Positions 20,919-29,928 of a stretch of DNA of 64,000 nucleotides are shown one piece after another (position 1 is the stretch's first letter; every line of letters begins with the position of its first letter). The notes under the pieces were generated by a model. The model did not search any database and was not told where the DNA came from. It was given only the letters and a program-made list of their open reading frames with translations. The stretch is from Psychrobacter namhaensis (lineage in GTDB: Bacteria; Pseudomonadota; Gammaproteobacteria; Pseudomonadales; Moraxellaceae). Position numbers and translations under genes: made by a program. The stretch is from positions 1 to 64,000 of the forward strand of contig NZ_JABASS010000014.1 of the NCBI RefSeq assembly GCF_016107545.1. The letters run 5' to 3'.

Positions 20919-22226
20919 TTAAATGGTTTGTAGCTGCCACTGATTGTCTACAAAGTTTAAATGATGCGTGATAGCGGCTGGGCGGTCTTCTGTATTTAGC
21001 GGCATCGTGACACGATAACCCTGCTGACGTAAGCTCTCAACTTGTTGTAACAATATCTGTTTTTGCTCGTGATCTGCGGTATTTAATGCATTAAAATCTA
21101 CCAATACGATGGTTGGCGCATCAAGCTGAGTGTGAGCGAGCAAACGACTGACGTCCATACTAAAACCAGTGGCTTCACGGAGCTCATGTCCCGTTAACTG
21201 ACTGCCGCTTTGCATCCCATCGAAACGGCCGCCACGTACCAGCGGTTGGGTCTCGCTATTGATATAACCATTGAACACAATACCCGTGTGATAGTGGTAG
21301 CCTGATAGCTCCGTCACATCGATACTGACGTCGCATTGCCATTGGTCTTGTAAATGTGTTTTTAATCGTTGCAGCTCATCAACCGCCGCCGTAATTTGTG
21401 CATCTTGCTGAGCGGTTGCTGACAGTTTAACCAATAGATTTGCAATATCGTGGCCAAAGCGGGCTAATGCATAAAAGTCATCACCCATCGGTAATACTTG
21501 GCACACACGTTTTAGCTCTGGTAAGTTTTTGTTGGCATATAAGTGCATCAAGTGTTCAGTATCACCCTCTGCCAGCTCGGCCAATTCGGCCAAACGCTTA
21601 AATATGGCTACGTGACCCAAATCGATGTGCAGCGTCGCACTCATGTTTAGCTTATTGACCATGCCAAACAACACATCTATCAGCTCGATATCTGCGGCAA
21701 GTGAGGCACAACCAAATATCTCAGCACCCAACTGCAATGGCGTGCGTGAGCCAAACAGTCCTGACGGTAATGTGTGGATCACATCCCCTGCGTAGCAATA
21801 ACGCGCAATACCTGTACCACCGTGATGCGCGTCAATACGTAAAATCTGCGGCGTGATATCAGCGCGCAGTCCCATCAACCGACCCGTTAGCTGATCGATA
21901 ATCTTAAAGGTTTGACGCTTTAAATCCTCTGAGGCATCACTTAACAACGATTCAGTAAACTCAATCATTGGCGGATTCACCAGCTGATAACCATGCGTGA
22001 TGAGCTGCTGCGTCAGCTGATACCGAAGCACTTCTTGCTTATGGGCATCTTCGAACAACACGTCTACTACCCCATCAGGCAGCAACCAGCTATTGGCAAC
22101 GTCGCTCGCAAAGTTGCTAAGAGGGGGCATGCGATTGGGCATAGCATTGTTTTCAGCGGACTGAGCTGCCGCTTGATTGAGAGTATTTGACTGGGCGGGT
22201 TTTACGGAATCAGAACTGACAGACAC
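20919..22226 (-). CDS. hisZ: ATP phosphoribosyltransferase regulatory subunit HisZ
   Basis: Histidyl-tRNA synthetase paralogue that binds the short HisG and makes it feedback-sensitive to histidine. It keeps the class II fold motifs (LADITPQILRIDA as the motif 2 equivalent, YHTGIVFNGY and RGGRFDG) but lacks an anticodon-binding domain, which separates it from HisRS. The first 40 residues are a Ser/Asn-rich extension. It starts with GTG at 22226, with AAGGA seven bases upstream deciding that choice. hisG itself is not in the window. Confidence 0.93.
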   Translation of the reverse strand: MSVSSDSVKPAQSNTLNQAAAQSAENNAMPNRMPPLSNFASDVANSWLLPDGVVDVLFEDAHKQEVLRYQLTQQLITHGYQLVNPPMIEFTESLLSDASEDLKRQTFKIIDQLTGRLMGLRADITPQILRIDAHHGGTGIARYCYAGDVIHTLPSGLFGSRTPLQLGAEIFGCASLAADIELIDVLFGMVNKLNMSATLHIDLGHVAIFKRLAELAELAEGDTEHLMHLYANKNLPELKRVCQVLPMGDDFYALARFGHDIANLLVKLSATAQQDAQITAAVDELQRLKTHLQDQWQCDVSIDVTELSGYHYHTGIVFNGYINSETQPLVRGGRFDGMQSGSQLTGHELREATGFSMDVSRLLAHTQLDAPTIVLVDFNALNTADHEQKQILLQQVESLRQQGYRVTMPLNTEDRPAAITHHLNFVDNQWQLQTI

Positions 22227-22678
22227 AATAAATCCTTGTTTGGCGTATCGCTTACCAAAAACGCGGTACTGATGCGGTACTTAAAGGTTATATTTACAAT
22301 TGCATTGACGTCGGCATTTTTTATTTTTAACGCGCAACATCATTGACCCAATTATTGATAAACAAACTAGGTAACCGCAAAAGCGTGAGTAATAAGTATA
22401 ATTTAGAATGATAAGACGAGTATCTTTATGCGCTAACAAACTGCGATAAGCTAATAGACCTTAATAAATCACCAAGGCACTTTATGCTTTAGTTTAGCAT
22501 AGCCGTTTAGGTTCGCCTAGTGACAATTGGCCACAATCACTATCTAATTACGCTTCTTAATTATTCTGTATCGGCGCTAAAGCGAGACAAGTTGTAAAGA
22601 AAATGGTGAGTGCGGTAGAACCACGCCTGCAACACAAACTCATGGTACACTAACATATATTTTTATCTCGGACGCCTT
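22227..22678. other. Intergenic region between divergent hisZ and the DUF2237 gene
   Basis: This 452-base region separates divergent genes and should hold both promoters. A small inverted repeat (TATGCT at 22483-22488, AGCATA at 22496-22501) is visible. The sequence AAGCGAGACAA near 22580-22590 recurs at 60100-60110 upstream of nadC. Otherwise I see nothing. Confidence 0.4.
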
Positions 22679-23068
22679 ATGTCAACTGACTACCATCCAA
22701 ACCCGGCCATCAACCAAACCAATGTTTTAGGGACGGCGCTTGCAAGCTGCTGCTTTGATCCGCTTACCGGCTACTATCGCAACGGCTTTTGTCATACGGG
22801 CAATCACGATGTCGGCCAGCATACCGTCTGTGCCAAGATGACCAGCGAGTTTTTGAACTTTTCGGCCAGTCGCGGCAATGACCTTATCACGCCCCTGCCT
22901 GAGTATGGCTTTGAAGGTCTCAAACCGGGTGACTACTGGTGCATCTGCGCCCTACGCTGGGTCGAAGCACTCGACTTTGATATTGCACCGCCAATAAAAC
23001 TCGAAGCCTGTCATGAAAGTTTATTAAGCTTGGTCGATATTGACACGTTAAAAAGCTACGCGCTTTAA
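22679..23068 (+). CDS. DUF2237 family protein
   Basis: A 129-residue soluble protein whose whole length matches the DUF2237 pattern: NVLGTALASCCFDPLTGYYR, HTVCAKMTSEFLNFS, GNDLITP, GLKPGDYWCICALRWVEA and the C-terminal HE motif. Several conserved cysteines (Cys23, Cys24, a central VCA and a WCICA) suggest metal binding or redox activity, but the function is not known. It is followed by a corA-like gene 70 bases downstream on the same strand, which may be cotranscribed. Confidence 0.9.
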   Translation: MSTDYHPNPAINQTNVLGTALASCCFDPLTGYYRNGFCHTGNHDVGQHTVCAKMTSEFLNFSASRGNDLITPLPEYGFEGLKPGDYWCICALRWVEALDFDIAPPIKLEACHESLLSLVDIDTLKSYAL

Positions 23069-23138
23069 AGTACGTGCTTTAAAAAAATACTATGATTTTT
23101 AATTATTATAGGTCTTTTACTTTCAGAAGGGAGGGTGT

Positions 23139-24353
23139 ATGGAAGACAATCACGATCAGTTGATTAAAAAAACAGCACGGATTGCACCCAACTCTAACGT
23201 CAATCATATTTACGCCAATATGAGTGACAAACATCTGTATCTAGACAATGATGACAGCTATATCTATGGTGATGCGGATGCGACCACTGAGGACACCATT
23301 GAGACCATGACGGTCTACGATCCAGACTCTGAACGTTATGAAGATATCGATTTGTCCAGTGTGGACGAGGTGGTCAACTGCTACGCCTACTCGCGCAAAA
23401 CGGGTGAAAAGCTCGATCAAGTGGCCCTCAATGACGTCAGTCGCGCTTTGAGTAATAATGGCCAGTTTATCTGGTTGGGTCTGTACGATCCAAGCTTAGA
23501 GACCATGGTCAAAGTCAAAGAAGCCTTTGATTTGCATGAATTGGCGATTGAGGATGCTTTTGCCGACCATCAGCGCGCCAAAGTAGAAAACTACGACAAC
23601 GATATGGTGTTTGTGGTGCTGCGTACCGCCAGGCTTGAGGATAACATTATTCGCTATGGCACCACGGCGATATTTATGGGCAAAAACTACCTGATTACTA
23701 TCCGTAATGGTCCCTCAAACTCCTACGCACCCGTCCGTGAGCACTGCCATCGTCGTCCTGAAAAGCTACGTATGGGACCTATCTTTGTCCTACACGCCAT
23801 TCTCGATTTTATCGTCGATAACTATATGCCGATCACCGATCGCTTAGGTCGTTATTTACGTGAGCAAGAGCGCTATGTGTTTACCTATGAGTTTAATAAA
23901 GAAACGTTAAAAAATCTTTATGAGCTTAAATCACAACTGGTACACATGCGCGCCATTATCTTGCCGGTGCAAGACATCTGTAGCTTCTTTATCAATCATA
24001 AAAAAAGCGAGCTGGTCTCTGGTTTTTCGCAAGCAGCGAAGCCCTACTTTCGCGATGTGAATGACCACCTTTTGCATTCTCTCGATGCGATCAACGGTCT
24101 TAACGAAATGCTGAGCGTGGTAATGAACACCTATATGGCCATGGTAAATACTGGCCAGAACGAAGTGGTGCGTAAGCTTGCCGCTTGGGCAGGTATCCTA
24201 GCTGTTCCAACCGCCATCGCTGGTATCTATGGCATGAACTTTGATTTCATGCCTGAGCTGCATTGGAAGTACTCGTATTTTGTCATCATGGTGGTTATTG
24301 GGTCATTGTGTGGCTATCTTTACTATAATTTTAAAAGGTTAAAATGGTTATAG
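23139..24353 (+). CDS. corA: CorA-family divalent metal ion transporter
   Basis: Pentameric inner-membrane channel for Mg2+ (or Co2+/Ni2+). The soluble domain spans about 85-340, with two C-terminal membrane helices at about 345-363 and 378-397. The signature GMN follows the first helix in GIYGMNFDFMPEL, with an acidic loop. At 404 residues it is longer than E. coli CorA because of an acidic N-terminal extension of about 70-80 residues (LDNDDSYIYGDADATTEDT). The start is supported by the strong ribosome-binding site GGAGGGTGT directly before the ATG, so the extension is probably real. A terminator follows. Confidence 0.93.
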   Translation: MEDNHDQLIKKTARIAPNSNVNHIYANMSDKHLYLDNDDSYIYGDADATTEDTIETMTVYDPDSERYEDIDLSSVDEVVNCYAYSRKTGEKLDQVALNDVSRALSNNGQFIWLGLYDPSLETMVKVKEAFDLHELAIEDAFADHQRAKVENYDNDMVFVVLRTARLEDNIIRYGTTAIFMGKNYLITIRNGPSNSYAPVREHCHRRPEKLRMGPIFVLHAILDFIVDNYMPITDRLGRYLREQERYVFTYEFNKETLKNLYELKSQLVHMRAIILPVQDICSFFINHKKSELVSGFSQAAKPYFRDVNDHLLHSLDAINGLNEMLSVVMNTYMAMVNTGQNEVVRKLAAWAGILAVPTAIAGIYGMNFDFMPELHWKYSYFVIMVVIGSLCGYLYYNFKRLKWL

Positions 24354-24387
24354 CGATTTTTTCTTCGTAGAGGTTTGTCTATTCAGC

Positions 24388-24418
24388 AAAATAGCATCGG
24401 CGTCGATGCTATTTTTTT
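24388..24418 (+). terminator. Rho-independent terminator after corA
   Basis: A perfect 10-bp stem AAATAGCATC (24389-24398) and GATGCTATTT (24405-24414), a 6-base loop and a T run to 24418. Confidence 0.85.
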
Positions 24419-24631
24419 AATTCATTATTGATAATAATTCTTATTTGTAATATTATTCGCATCTAATATTACTAAATTCTTGCCCTTACTCCTAATAAAC
24501 CCATTCCAAAAGTTACGATTGGCGCTATTAACACTGCTAAGCCTACGAAATTACGAAATGTAGGACGTGCATCCCTCTTTCACGCTGCTCTAATTTTTGC
24601 CATGGTACTACTTGTTCCTATTGAGGTTTTT

Positions 24632-26329
24632 ATGCGCTTATCCCATCTCACTCAAGCCGTAGCACTCATAACCGCAACCTTGCTGCTTACGGCTTGCGTT
24701 GATGAGTCCGACACCACTATCATTGATGGAACACCGCCATTATTAACGACCGATAGCAACTTTACTGATGGCTATAGCGCTGTTGCTGCGGTGTTTGTCT
24801 CAGGGCAAGTACAAGACAGCAGCGGTATCAAGTCTTTAACTTACACGCTCAATGAAACACCAGCACAAGCGCTGTCAGTTGACACAGAAGGGTATTTTAG
24901 CGATCGCATTTTATTAGCCTTGGGTAGCAATACCATCACGTTAGAAGCCACAGACAACGCTGGTAACATCATGCGCTCAACCAAAACCATCTATTTGGGT
25001 GATACCATCGCGGCAAGCGGCTCTCATACGGGTGCGCTGCGCGATGGCGAACTCTATGGCTGGGGGCGTAACAACTACGGGCAAACGGGTCTTGGGTTAA
25101 CTACCAACCTGTCAGACGTCATGGGCCATCCTAATACACCAATGCTGATGAACAATGCGCCAGACAACTTGCTTTCTATCAGCTTTAATCAAAACCACTC
25201 ACTTGCTATCGCTAACAATGGTCAAGTTTATAGCTGGGGTGAAGACAAATATGGCCAATTAGGCCGCGGCGATACAGGTCGTAATAACTGCAGCAGTGTG
25301 GCTGACTGCCGCCTTGATATCAGTACCATTGCAGGTATTGAAAACGCAGTGATGGTAGCGCCTGGCTACAAGCATAACTTGGTACTAACCGAAGACGGCA
25401 GCGTTTGGGCATTTGGTGCCAACGAGCAAGGACAGCTGGGTAATGACACGACTGCCAATCCTAGCACGACTGCCAACAGCAGCGTACCAGTCAAGGTTGA
25501 CTTCTCGGCAGCAGAGGGTGTCGGCCACATTGTGCAAGTCGTCGCCAGCGCTAATAGCTCCTATGCCTTAGATGATAAAGGCCAGGTCTGGGGTTGGGGC
25601 AGCGATGCTTATGCCAATCTTGGAAAAGGCAAAGCTTGCACCACTGCTAATAACTGCATCAACATCAACCCCGCGCCGGTTCTTATTAATGTCATTAATG
25701 AGGATCCAGTTAATTCGACCCAAACTACTGACTCTACACTCGCTATAGATGTAGAGAAAGTCACGCAATTAGCAGCTGGTAGGGATCATGTATTGGCGTT
25801 AACCAATAAAGAATCTGTTTATGGTTGGGGCCTCAATGCCAGTAGCCAACTAGGGTATTATGGTGAATTATTCAAAAATACCGAAGGTGCGTGGGCCAGT
25901 ATCGTGACCACACCGACCAAACTGCCATGGTTCATGGATAAGGACGTGCGTCGCGTCTATGCCAATGGTAATGCCAGCTATGCGTTGTTAGACAACGTCG
26001 CGGTCGGCACTGACACCACTACCGATGGCATCCTCTATGCTTGGGGCGCGTTTGGTGAAACAAACAGTAAGGGTACGACGGAGTATGACAATCTAGATGA
26101 GCCTACCAATAAGCTGCCCAATTTAAAGAATATCGATAACATGGCAATGGGCGCCATGCACTTAATTGCTCATGAAAAACTGCTTAACCAAGACGGCTCT
26201 ACCAGCACCGGATATGGTCAGCTATTTACTTGGGGCTGGAGCTTTGAAGGCTCGTTGGGTAACGCGGACACCACTCACGTCTGGATGTACAACACCCCTA
26301 TGCCAGTGATGCTACCAAACCAGCTATAA
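24632..26329 (+). CDS. RCC1-repeat lipoprotein
   Basis: A 565-residue predicted lipoprotein; numbered from the ATG at 24632, the lipobox LTAC places Cys22. That ATG is preferred over the upstream one at 24602 because TTGAGG lies just before it. An Ig-like beta domain covers about 35-125 (VQDSSGIKSLTYTLN, NTITLEATDNAGN). Then at least seven RCC1-type blades follow, each with G-x-(L/V)-(Y/W)-x-W-G-x-N-x-x-G-Q-L-G: YGWGRNNYGQTG, YSWGEDKYGQLG, WAFGANEQGQLG, WGWGSDAYANLG, YGWGLNASSQLG, YAWGAFGETNS and FTWGWSFEGSLG. These should close into a beta propeller outside the cytoplasm. Its ligand is unknown. The next gene encodes a di-heme lipoprotein. Confidence 0.88.
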   Translation: MRLSHLTQAVALITATLLLTACVDESDTTIIDGTPPLLTTDSNFTDGYSAVAAVFVSGQVQDSSGIKSLTYTLNETPAQALSVDTEGYFSDRILLALGSNTITLEATDNAGNIMRSTKTIYLGDTIAASGSHTGALRDGELYGWGRNNYGQTGLGLTTNLSDVMGHPNTPMLMNNAPDNLLSISFNQNHSLAIANNGQVYSWGEDKYGQLGRGDTGRNNCSSVADCRLDISTIAGIENAVMVAPGYKHNLVLTEDGSVWAFGANEQGQLGNDTTANPSTTANSSVPVKVDFSAAEGVGHIVQVVASANSSYALDDKGQVWGWGSDAYANLGKGKACTTANNCININPAPVLINVINEDPVNSTQTTDSTLAIDVEKVTQLAAGRDHVLALTNKESVYGWGLNASSQLGYYGELFKNTEGAWASIVTTPTKLPWFMDKDVRRVYANGNASYALLDNVAVGTDTTTDGILYAWGAFGETNSKGTTEYDNLDEPTNKLPNLKNIDNMAMGAMHLIAHEKLLNQDGSTSTGYGQLFTWGWSFEGSLGNADTTHVWMYNTPMPVMLPNQL

Positions 26330-26491
26330 CTGACAGCGGCTTCATTGTACCAATGAACACTGCGTGCTCATAAAAACTGAATAAGTTGAGAATTTAACAA
26401 GGGTTGCATCATTTTGCAGCCCTTGTTGCCTAACATGTGTCCCTACTCGTTTTTAGTTTACTATTTAACCCTATTATCCTTAGGTAACACC

Positions 26492-27970
26492 ATGCCCTTA
26501 CGCGCCAAACCCTCCACCATTTTATCCGTACCACCATTAAGCGTATCATTATTAAACATTGTGCGTAGTACCCTACTCGGTTTGAGTATAACAGTGCTAC
26601 TTAGCGGCTGTGGAGGGTCAGACGGCTCAGATGATAGTACTTCCAGCACACCCAGCCTTCCTAGCGACCCCAACCCACCAACCACACCTGACAATCCAGA
26701 AGTCGATACTGACTGGCAACCAGCAGGTGGCAACGCCACGATCTCCGCTGATGTATCACGCCCATTTCTACAAATCATGCCAAACCTACCAAGCAGTGCG
26801 CTAGGCGGCGTATCGCCCGGGCGTGAGTTATTTATCACGCAGTGGACGCCTGCCAATGAAGGTCGCGCCCTCTTCGATGGTGTGGGTCCGCTTTTTAATG
26901 CCAATGCCTGCACCCAATGCCATAGCGCTGAAGGACGCAAGCCTATTTATGCGGCTGATGGTGCATTGAGCGATGCCATTTTATTCAGACTCGGCGACCA
27001 ACAAGGGTTGACGCACCCTTACTACGGCGAACAAATGCAGCATCAAAGTATTGATCCCAGTATTGCCACTGAAGGCAGTGTACGCTACGCTGTGACTGCC
27101 GCTCATGGTGAGACGCCTGCTGGTGTACAGTTTAGCTTTACCCCCACTGACCCGAATCAGCCTTTAGGAAATATGGCCATTAGCGGTCGTATCTCGCCGC
27201 AGTTGGTCGGTATGGGCTTGCTTGATCTGATTCCTGAGACTAACATCATCGCTGCTGCTGACCCTGACGATAGCGACAAAGACGGAATCAGTGGCCGGGT
27301 ACACTGGGTGGATGAAGGCAGGCAACAACACGTTGGACGCTTTGGCTGGAAAGCCATTAACGCAAGTCTACGCACCCAAAATGCCAATGCCATGTCACAA
27401 GATATGGGCTTGACCACCTCGGTATTTATGGATCCCAACTGTACGGTGAACCAACCGATTTGTTGGACTGCGGCAAACGGCGGCTCTCCAGAAGTCTCAG
27501 ACAGTAGCTTGGATGCGGTGAGCGACTTTATGACGGCATTGGCCGTTCCTGAGCGGCGCACGGGTGACTTGGCGACCTTTAATAAAGGGGCGAGCCTTTT
27601 TGCGCAAGTCGGCTGTGCAGGCTGTCACACGCCCAAGCAGAAGACAGGCGATAGCAGTCGCTTTCCACTACTATCACAGCAGACCATTTATCCTTATACC
27701 GACTTGCTACTTCATGATATGGGTGCAGGCTTGGATGATGGAGTAAAAGAAAAGAACGCAGAGAGCTATGAATGGCGCACACCGCCATTGTGGGGTATTG
27801 GGATTGTGGCGCGTGACCCAGAAGCCCGTTTTTTGCATGATGGTCGTGCCAATAGTTTGACTGAGGCCATACTCTGGCATGGCGGTGAGGCAGAAGCAGT
27901 AAAGACACGCTTTAAGCAACTGTCTGCCACGCAAAAACAAACATTATTGACATTTTTAAACGGTATTTAA
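26492..27970 (+). CDS. Di-heme oxidoreductase-like lipoprotein (DUF1111 family)
   Basis: A 492-residue predicted lipoprotein from the ATG at 26492 (lipobox LLSGC, Cys40), followed by a Ser/Pro/Asp linker to about residue 75. Two c-type heme motifs are present: CTQCH (140-144) and CAGCH (375-379). The spacing, the first motif in NANACTQCHSAEG, and the C-terminal WRTPPLWG and FLHDGRA segments fit the DUF1111 di-heme family, distantly related to cytochrome c peroxidases. The substrate is unknown. Two non-heme cysteines at about 317 and 324 could form a disulfide. It lies 162 bases after the RCC1-repeat gene on the same strand, so the two lipoproteins may work together. A longer start at 26414 would not give a usual signal peptide. 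Confidence 0.88.
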   Translation: MPLRAKPSTILSVPPLSVSLLNIVRSTLLGLSITVLLSGCGGSDGSDDSTSSTPSLPSDPNPPTTPDNPEVDTDWQPAGGNATISADVSRPFLQIMPNLPSSALGGVSPGRELFITQWTPANEGRALFDGVGPLFNANACTQCHSAEGRKPIYAADGALSDAILFRLGDQQGLTHPYYGEQMQHQSIDPSIATEGSVRYAVTAAHGETPAGVQFSFTPTDPNQPLGNMAISGRISPQLVGMGLLDLIPETNIIAAADPDDSDKDGISGRVHWVDEGRQQHVGRFGWKAINASLRTQNANAMSQDMGLTTSVFMDPNCTVNQPICWTAANGGSPEVSDSSLDAVSDFMTALAVPERRTGDLATFNKGASLFAQVGCAGCHTPKQKTGDSSRFPLLSQQTIYPYTDLLLHDMGAGLDDGVKEKNAESYEWRTPPLWGIGIVARDPEARFLHDGRANSLTEAILWHGGEAEAVKTRFKQLSATQKQTLLTFLNGI

Positions 27971-27998
27971 GAGGTAACACTTAACGCTCAGTAAATAC

Positions 27999-28031
27999 AA
28001 AAGAGAGCTACCGTCGGTAGCCCTCTTTTTT
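27999..28031. terminator. Rho-independent terminator between convergent genes
   Basis: GCTACC (28007-28012) and GGTAGC (28016-28021) form the core, extended by AAAAGAG and CTCTTTT with one mismatch, and ending in a six-T run. It lies between the convergent di-heme and psiE genes; the A run on the other side lets it work in both directions. Confidence 0.82.
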
Positions 28032-28053
28032 GTACATGATACTTGTACTTAAT

Positions 28054-28575
28054 TTATCGTTCTCGGCGATGTTTCGTAGTGCTATCGGGTGCCTGAGCAT
28101 CATCAGGCAAAAGGGATTTGACCGTTAGGTTGGCATGATGCTGGTCGAGATTGTCTTCTGGACGACCAAACGTTCTTGCCGTCCATGTCAGTACAACGAT
28201 CGCAGCGCTTAACAACATAATAGCCACCGAAATCGTCGCCAGTAGCCATAAGTGAAAGTAGTCTGAGACAGCCTGCACATCGACGACCAAATGTCGCGAT
28301 AACGCTGTAATGGCAATAAATATCAAAAACTGTACGGGCAGACGGTGGGTCTTAAAGTAAATACCTATCATCGCCAGTAGCTCAAGATAAATAAACAGCA
28401 TCAAAATATCTTTTAAATCCGCTGAGCCTTTTTGGAGGATATATATAAACTCTTTACCCGCCGTCCAAACCACCACCACACTGATTAAAAACAAGATCAC
28501 GTAATGACAGATATCGACAAACTCTCTACCAACACCTTGTAATCGCTCATGAATACCGACGTTTTTTTTAGCCAT
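28054..28575 (-). CDS. psiE: PsiE family membrane protein
   Basis: A 173-residue inner-membrane protein with four predicted membrane segments (about 22-43, 61-79, 85-105 and 113-138 from the chosen start). The features FVDICHYVILFLI, ELLAMIGIYFKTHRLPVQFL and the ALSRHLVVD segment fit the phosphate-starvation-inducible PsiE family, whose biochemical role is unknown. The ATG at 28575 is preferred over a TTG at 28593 because AGGAGC precedes it at good spacing. The C-terminal 45 residues are polar. I see no Pho box. Confidence 0.85.
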   Translation of the reverse strand: MAKKNVGIHERLQGVGREFVDICHYVILFLISVVVVWTAGKEFIYILQKGSADLKDILMLFIYLELLAMIGIYFKTHRLPVQFLIFIAITALSRHLVVDVQAVSDYFHLWLLATISVAIMLLSAAIVVLTWTARTFGRPEDNLDQHHANLTVKSLLPDDAQAPDSTTKHRRER

Positions 28576-28676
28576 GCTTTTAGCTCCTATCAACTGGGAT
28601 GTGGTTGACTGAGCCTGAGTCTGTGCTGCTCAGACCCTCTTATCCATTGGCGATTAGCACTCGTATGAGTCGTGGC

Positions 28677-29555
28677 TTAGCTGACAGCCAAACCAGCTGA
28701 TTTTTCAGCCGCATCGACCGTTTGGCGAATGAGCGTGTTAATGGTCATCGGACCGACACCACCGGGTACTGGTGTATAAGCACTGGCGATGCTTTCCACG
28801 CCCTGCATTTCGATATCACCAACGCCGCCATTATCGGTTGGGTGGAAACCTGCATCAATCACAACAGCGCCTTTCTTAATCCATTCTGCTTTAATCAACT
28901 CAGGCACCCCTACTGCCCCAACCACGATATCTGCGCGCTGAATATGAGCGGCCAAGTCCTGAGTTTTGGAATGGCAAATGGTGACGGTACAGTTGGCGTT
29001 CAATAGCATCATCGCCATTGGTTTACCCAAGATAGCACTACGCCCTACCACCACGGCCTCCAAGCCTGCCAGCTCTATATCGTAATGCGCTAATAGATGC
29101 ATGATGCCTTGCGGTGTGCATGAACCATAAGCGGATTGCTGCATCGCCATACGGCCAAAACCAAGACACGTCACCCCATCGACGTCTTTTGCCAAATCGA
29201 TTTGCTCAAAGCAGGCACGCTCATCAATATGGGCAGGTACAGGATGCTGTAGCAAAATACCATGCACATCAGGGTTATTGTTTAGCTCATCTATCTTTGC
29301 CATCAACTGCTCGGTAGTTGTCGCAGCTGGCATCTCGACGCGTATAGAGTCCATACCAACACGCTTACAAGCATTACCTTTCATCCGCACATACGTCGCT
29401 GACGCTGGATCATCACCGACCAATATCGTCGCAAGGCTTGGTGTACGTCCAGTTTTATCCTTGATGGCATCCACGCGGGTGCGCAGTTGCTGTTCTATTT
29501 GTTTGGCAAGGGCTTTGCCGTCCAAAATGGTGGCGGATGGTTGGGCAATAGACAT
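28677..29555 (-). CDS. folD: Bifunctional methylenetetrahydrofolate dehydrogenase/methenyltetrahydrofolate cyclohydrolase FolD
   Basis: Cytoplasmic one-carbon enzyme that interconverts methylene- and formyl-tetrahydrofolate with NADP. The catalytic Tyr-x3-Lys is in [11 protein letters not shown], and [32 protein letters not shown] and the C-terminal [10 protein letters not shown] motifs are intact. The ATG at 29555 (292 residues) has GGAG five bases upstream; the frame to 29615 adds residues the family lacks. It is about 100 bases upstream of psiE on the same strand. Confidence 0.96.
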   Translation of the reverse strand: MSIAQPSATILDGKALAKQIEQQLRTRVDAIKDKTGRTPSLATILVGDDPASATYVRMKGNACKRVGMDSIRVEMPAATTTEQLMAKIDELNNNPDVHGILLQHPVPAHIDERACFEQIDLAKDVDGVTCLGFGRMAMQQSAYGSCTPQGIMHLLAHYDIELAGLEAVVVGRSAILGKPMAMMLLNANCTVTICHSKTQDLAAHIQRADIVVGAVGVPELIKAEWIKKGAVVIDAGFHPTDNGGVGDIEMQGVESIASAYTPVPGGVGPMTINTLIRQTVDAAEKSAGLAVS

Positions 29556-29928
29556 AGTAACTCCAATAGAGGAAGCGTTAAAAAAGTAAAGACAATGCCC
29601 GCAATGATCTTGCACGCCTGTCTTTTGCTTGGGTAGTATTGAATGAACTGAAGGTGTTTTTGCCTTTGGTATTGTACCTGTCTGCGCTATAGAATCCTAG
29701 CGTGTATTGAGGGTCAACCAAAAATTCACGCATCGAGAATTAAACTTTAAGATAAATAAAAGGAATTCACTGATTAATTATTAAGAGAAGGTTTTAGCTA
29801 AAAATGTACATGAGCAGGAATGTCAACAAGTGTATAGCTTTAGAAGGTTTAAATAAAAAACGGCCTATTAGATTTAATAGACCGTTTTATGACTTTTAAG
29901 AGCTTTAGATAGTTAAGTGAACGGCAAT
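29556..29928. other. Intergenic region between wzi and folD
   Basis: These 373 bases hold the terminator of the capsule operon (29857-29888) and must hold the folD promoter. No open frame of note. Confidence 0.5.
29857..29888 (-). terminator. Terminator at the end of the capsule locus
   Basis: AAAACGG-x-CTATTA (29857-29870) pairs with TAATAG-x-CCGTTTT (29875-29888), with one mismatch and a 4-base loop. On the minus strand the stem ends in a T run (TTTTTTATTT), 40 bases after the wzi stop. Confidence 0.75.

Noticed and set aside
26461-26940. Minus-strand 159-codon frame
   Set aside because: Antisense to the start of the di-heme gene with intact signal peptide and heme motif on the other strand.
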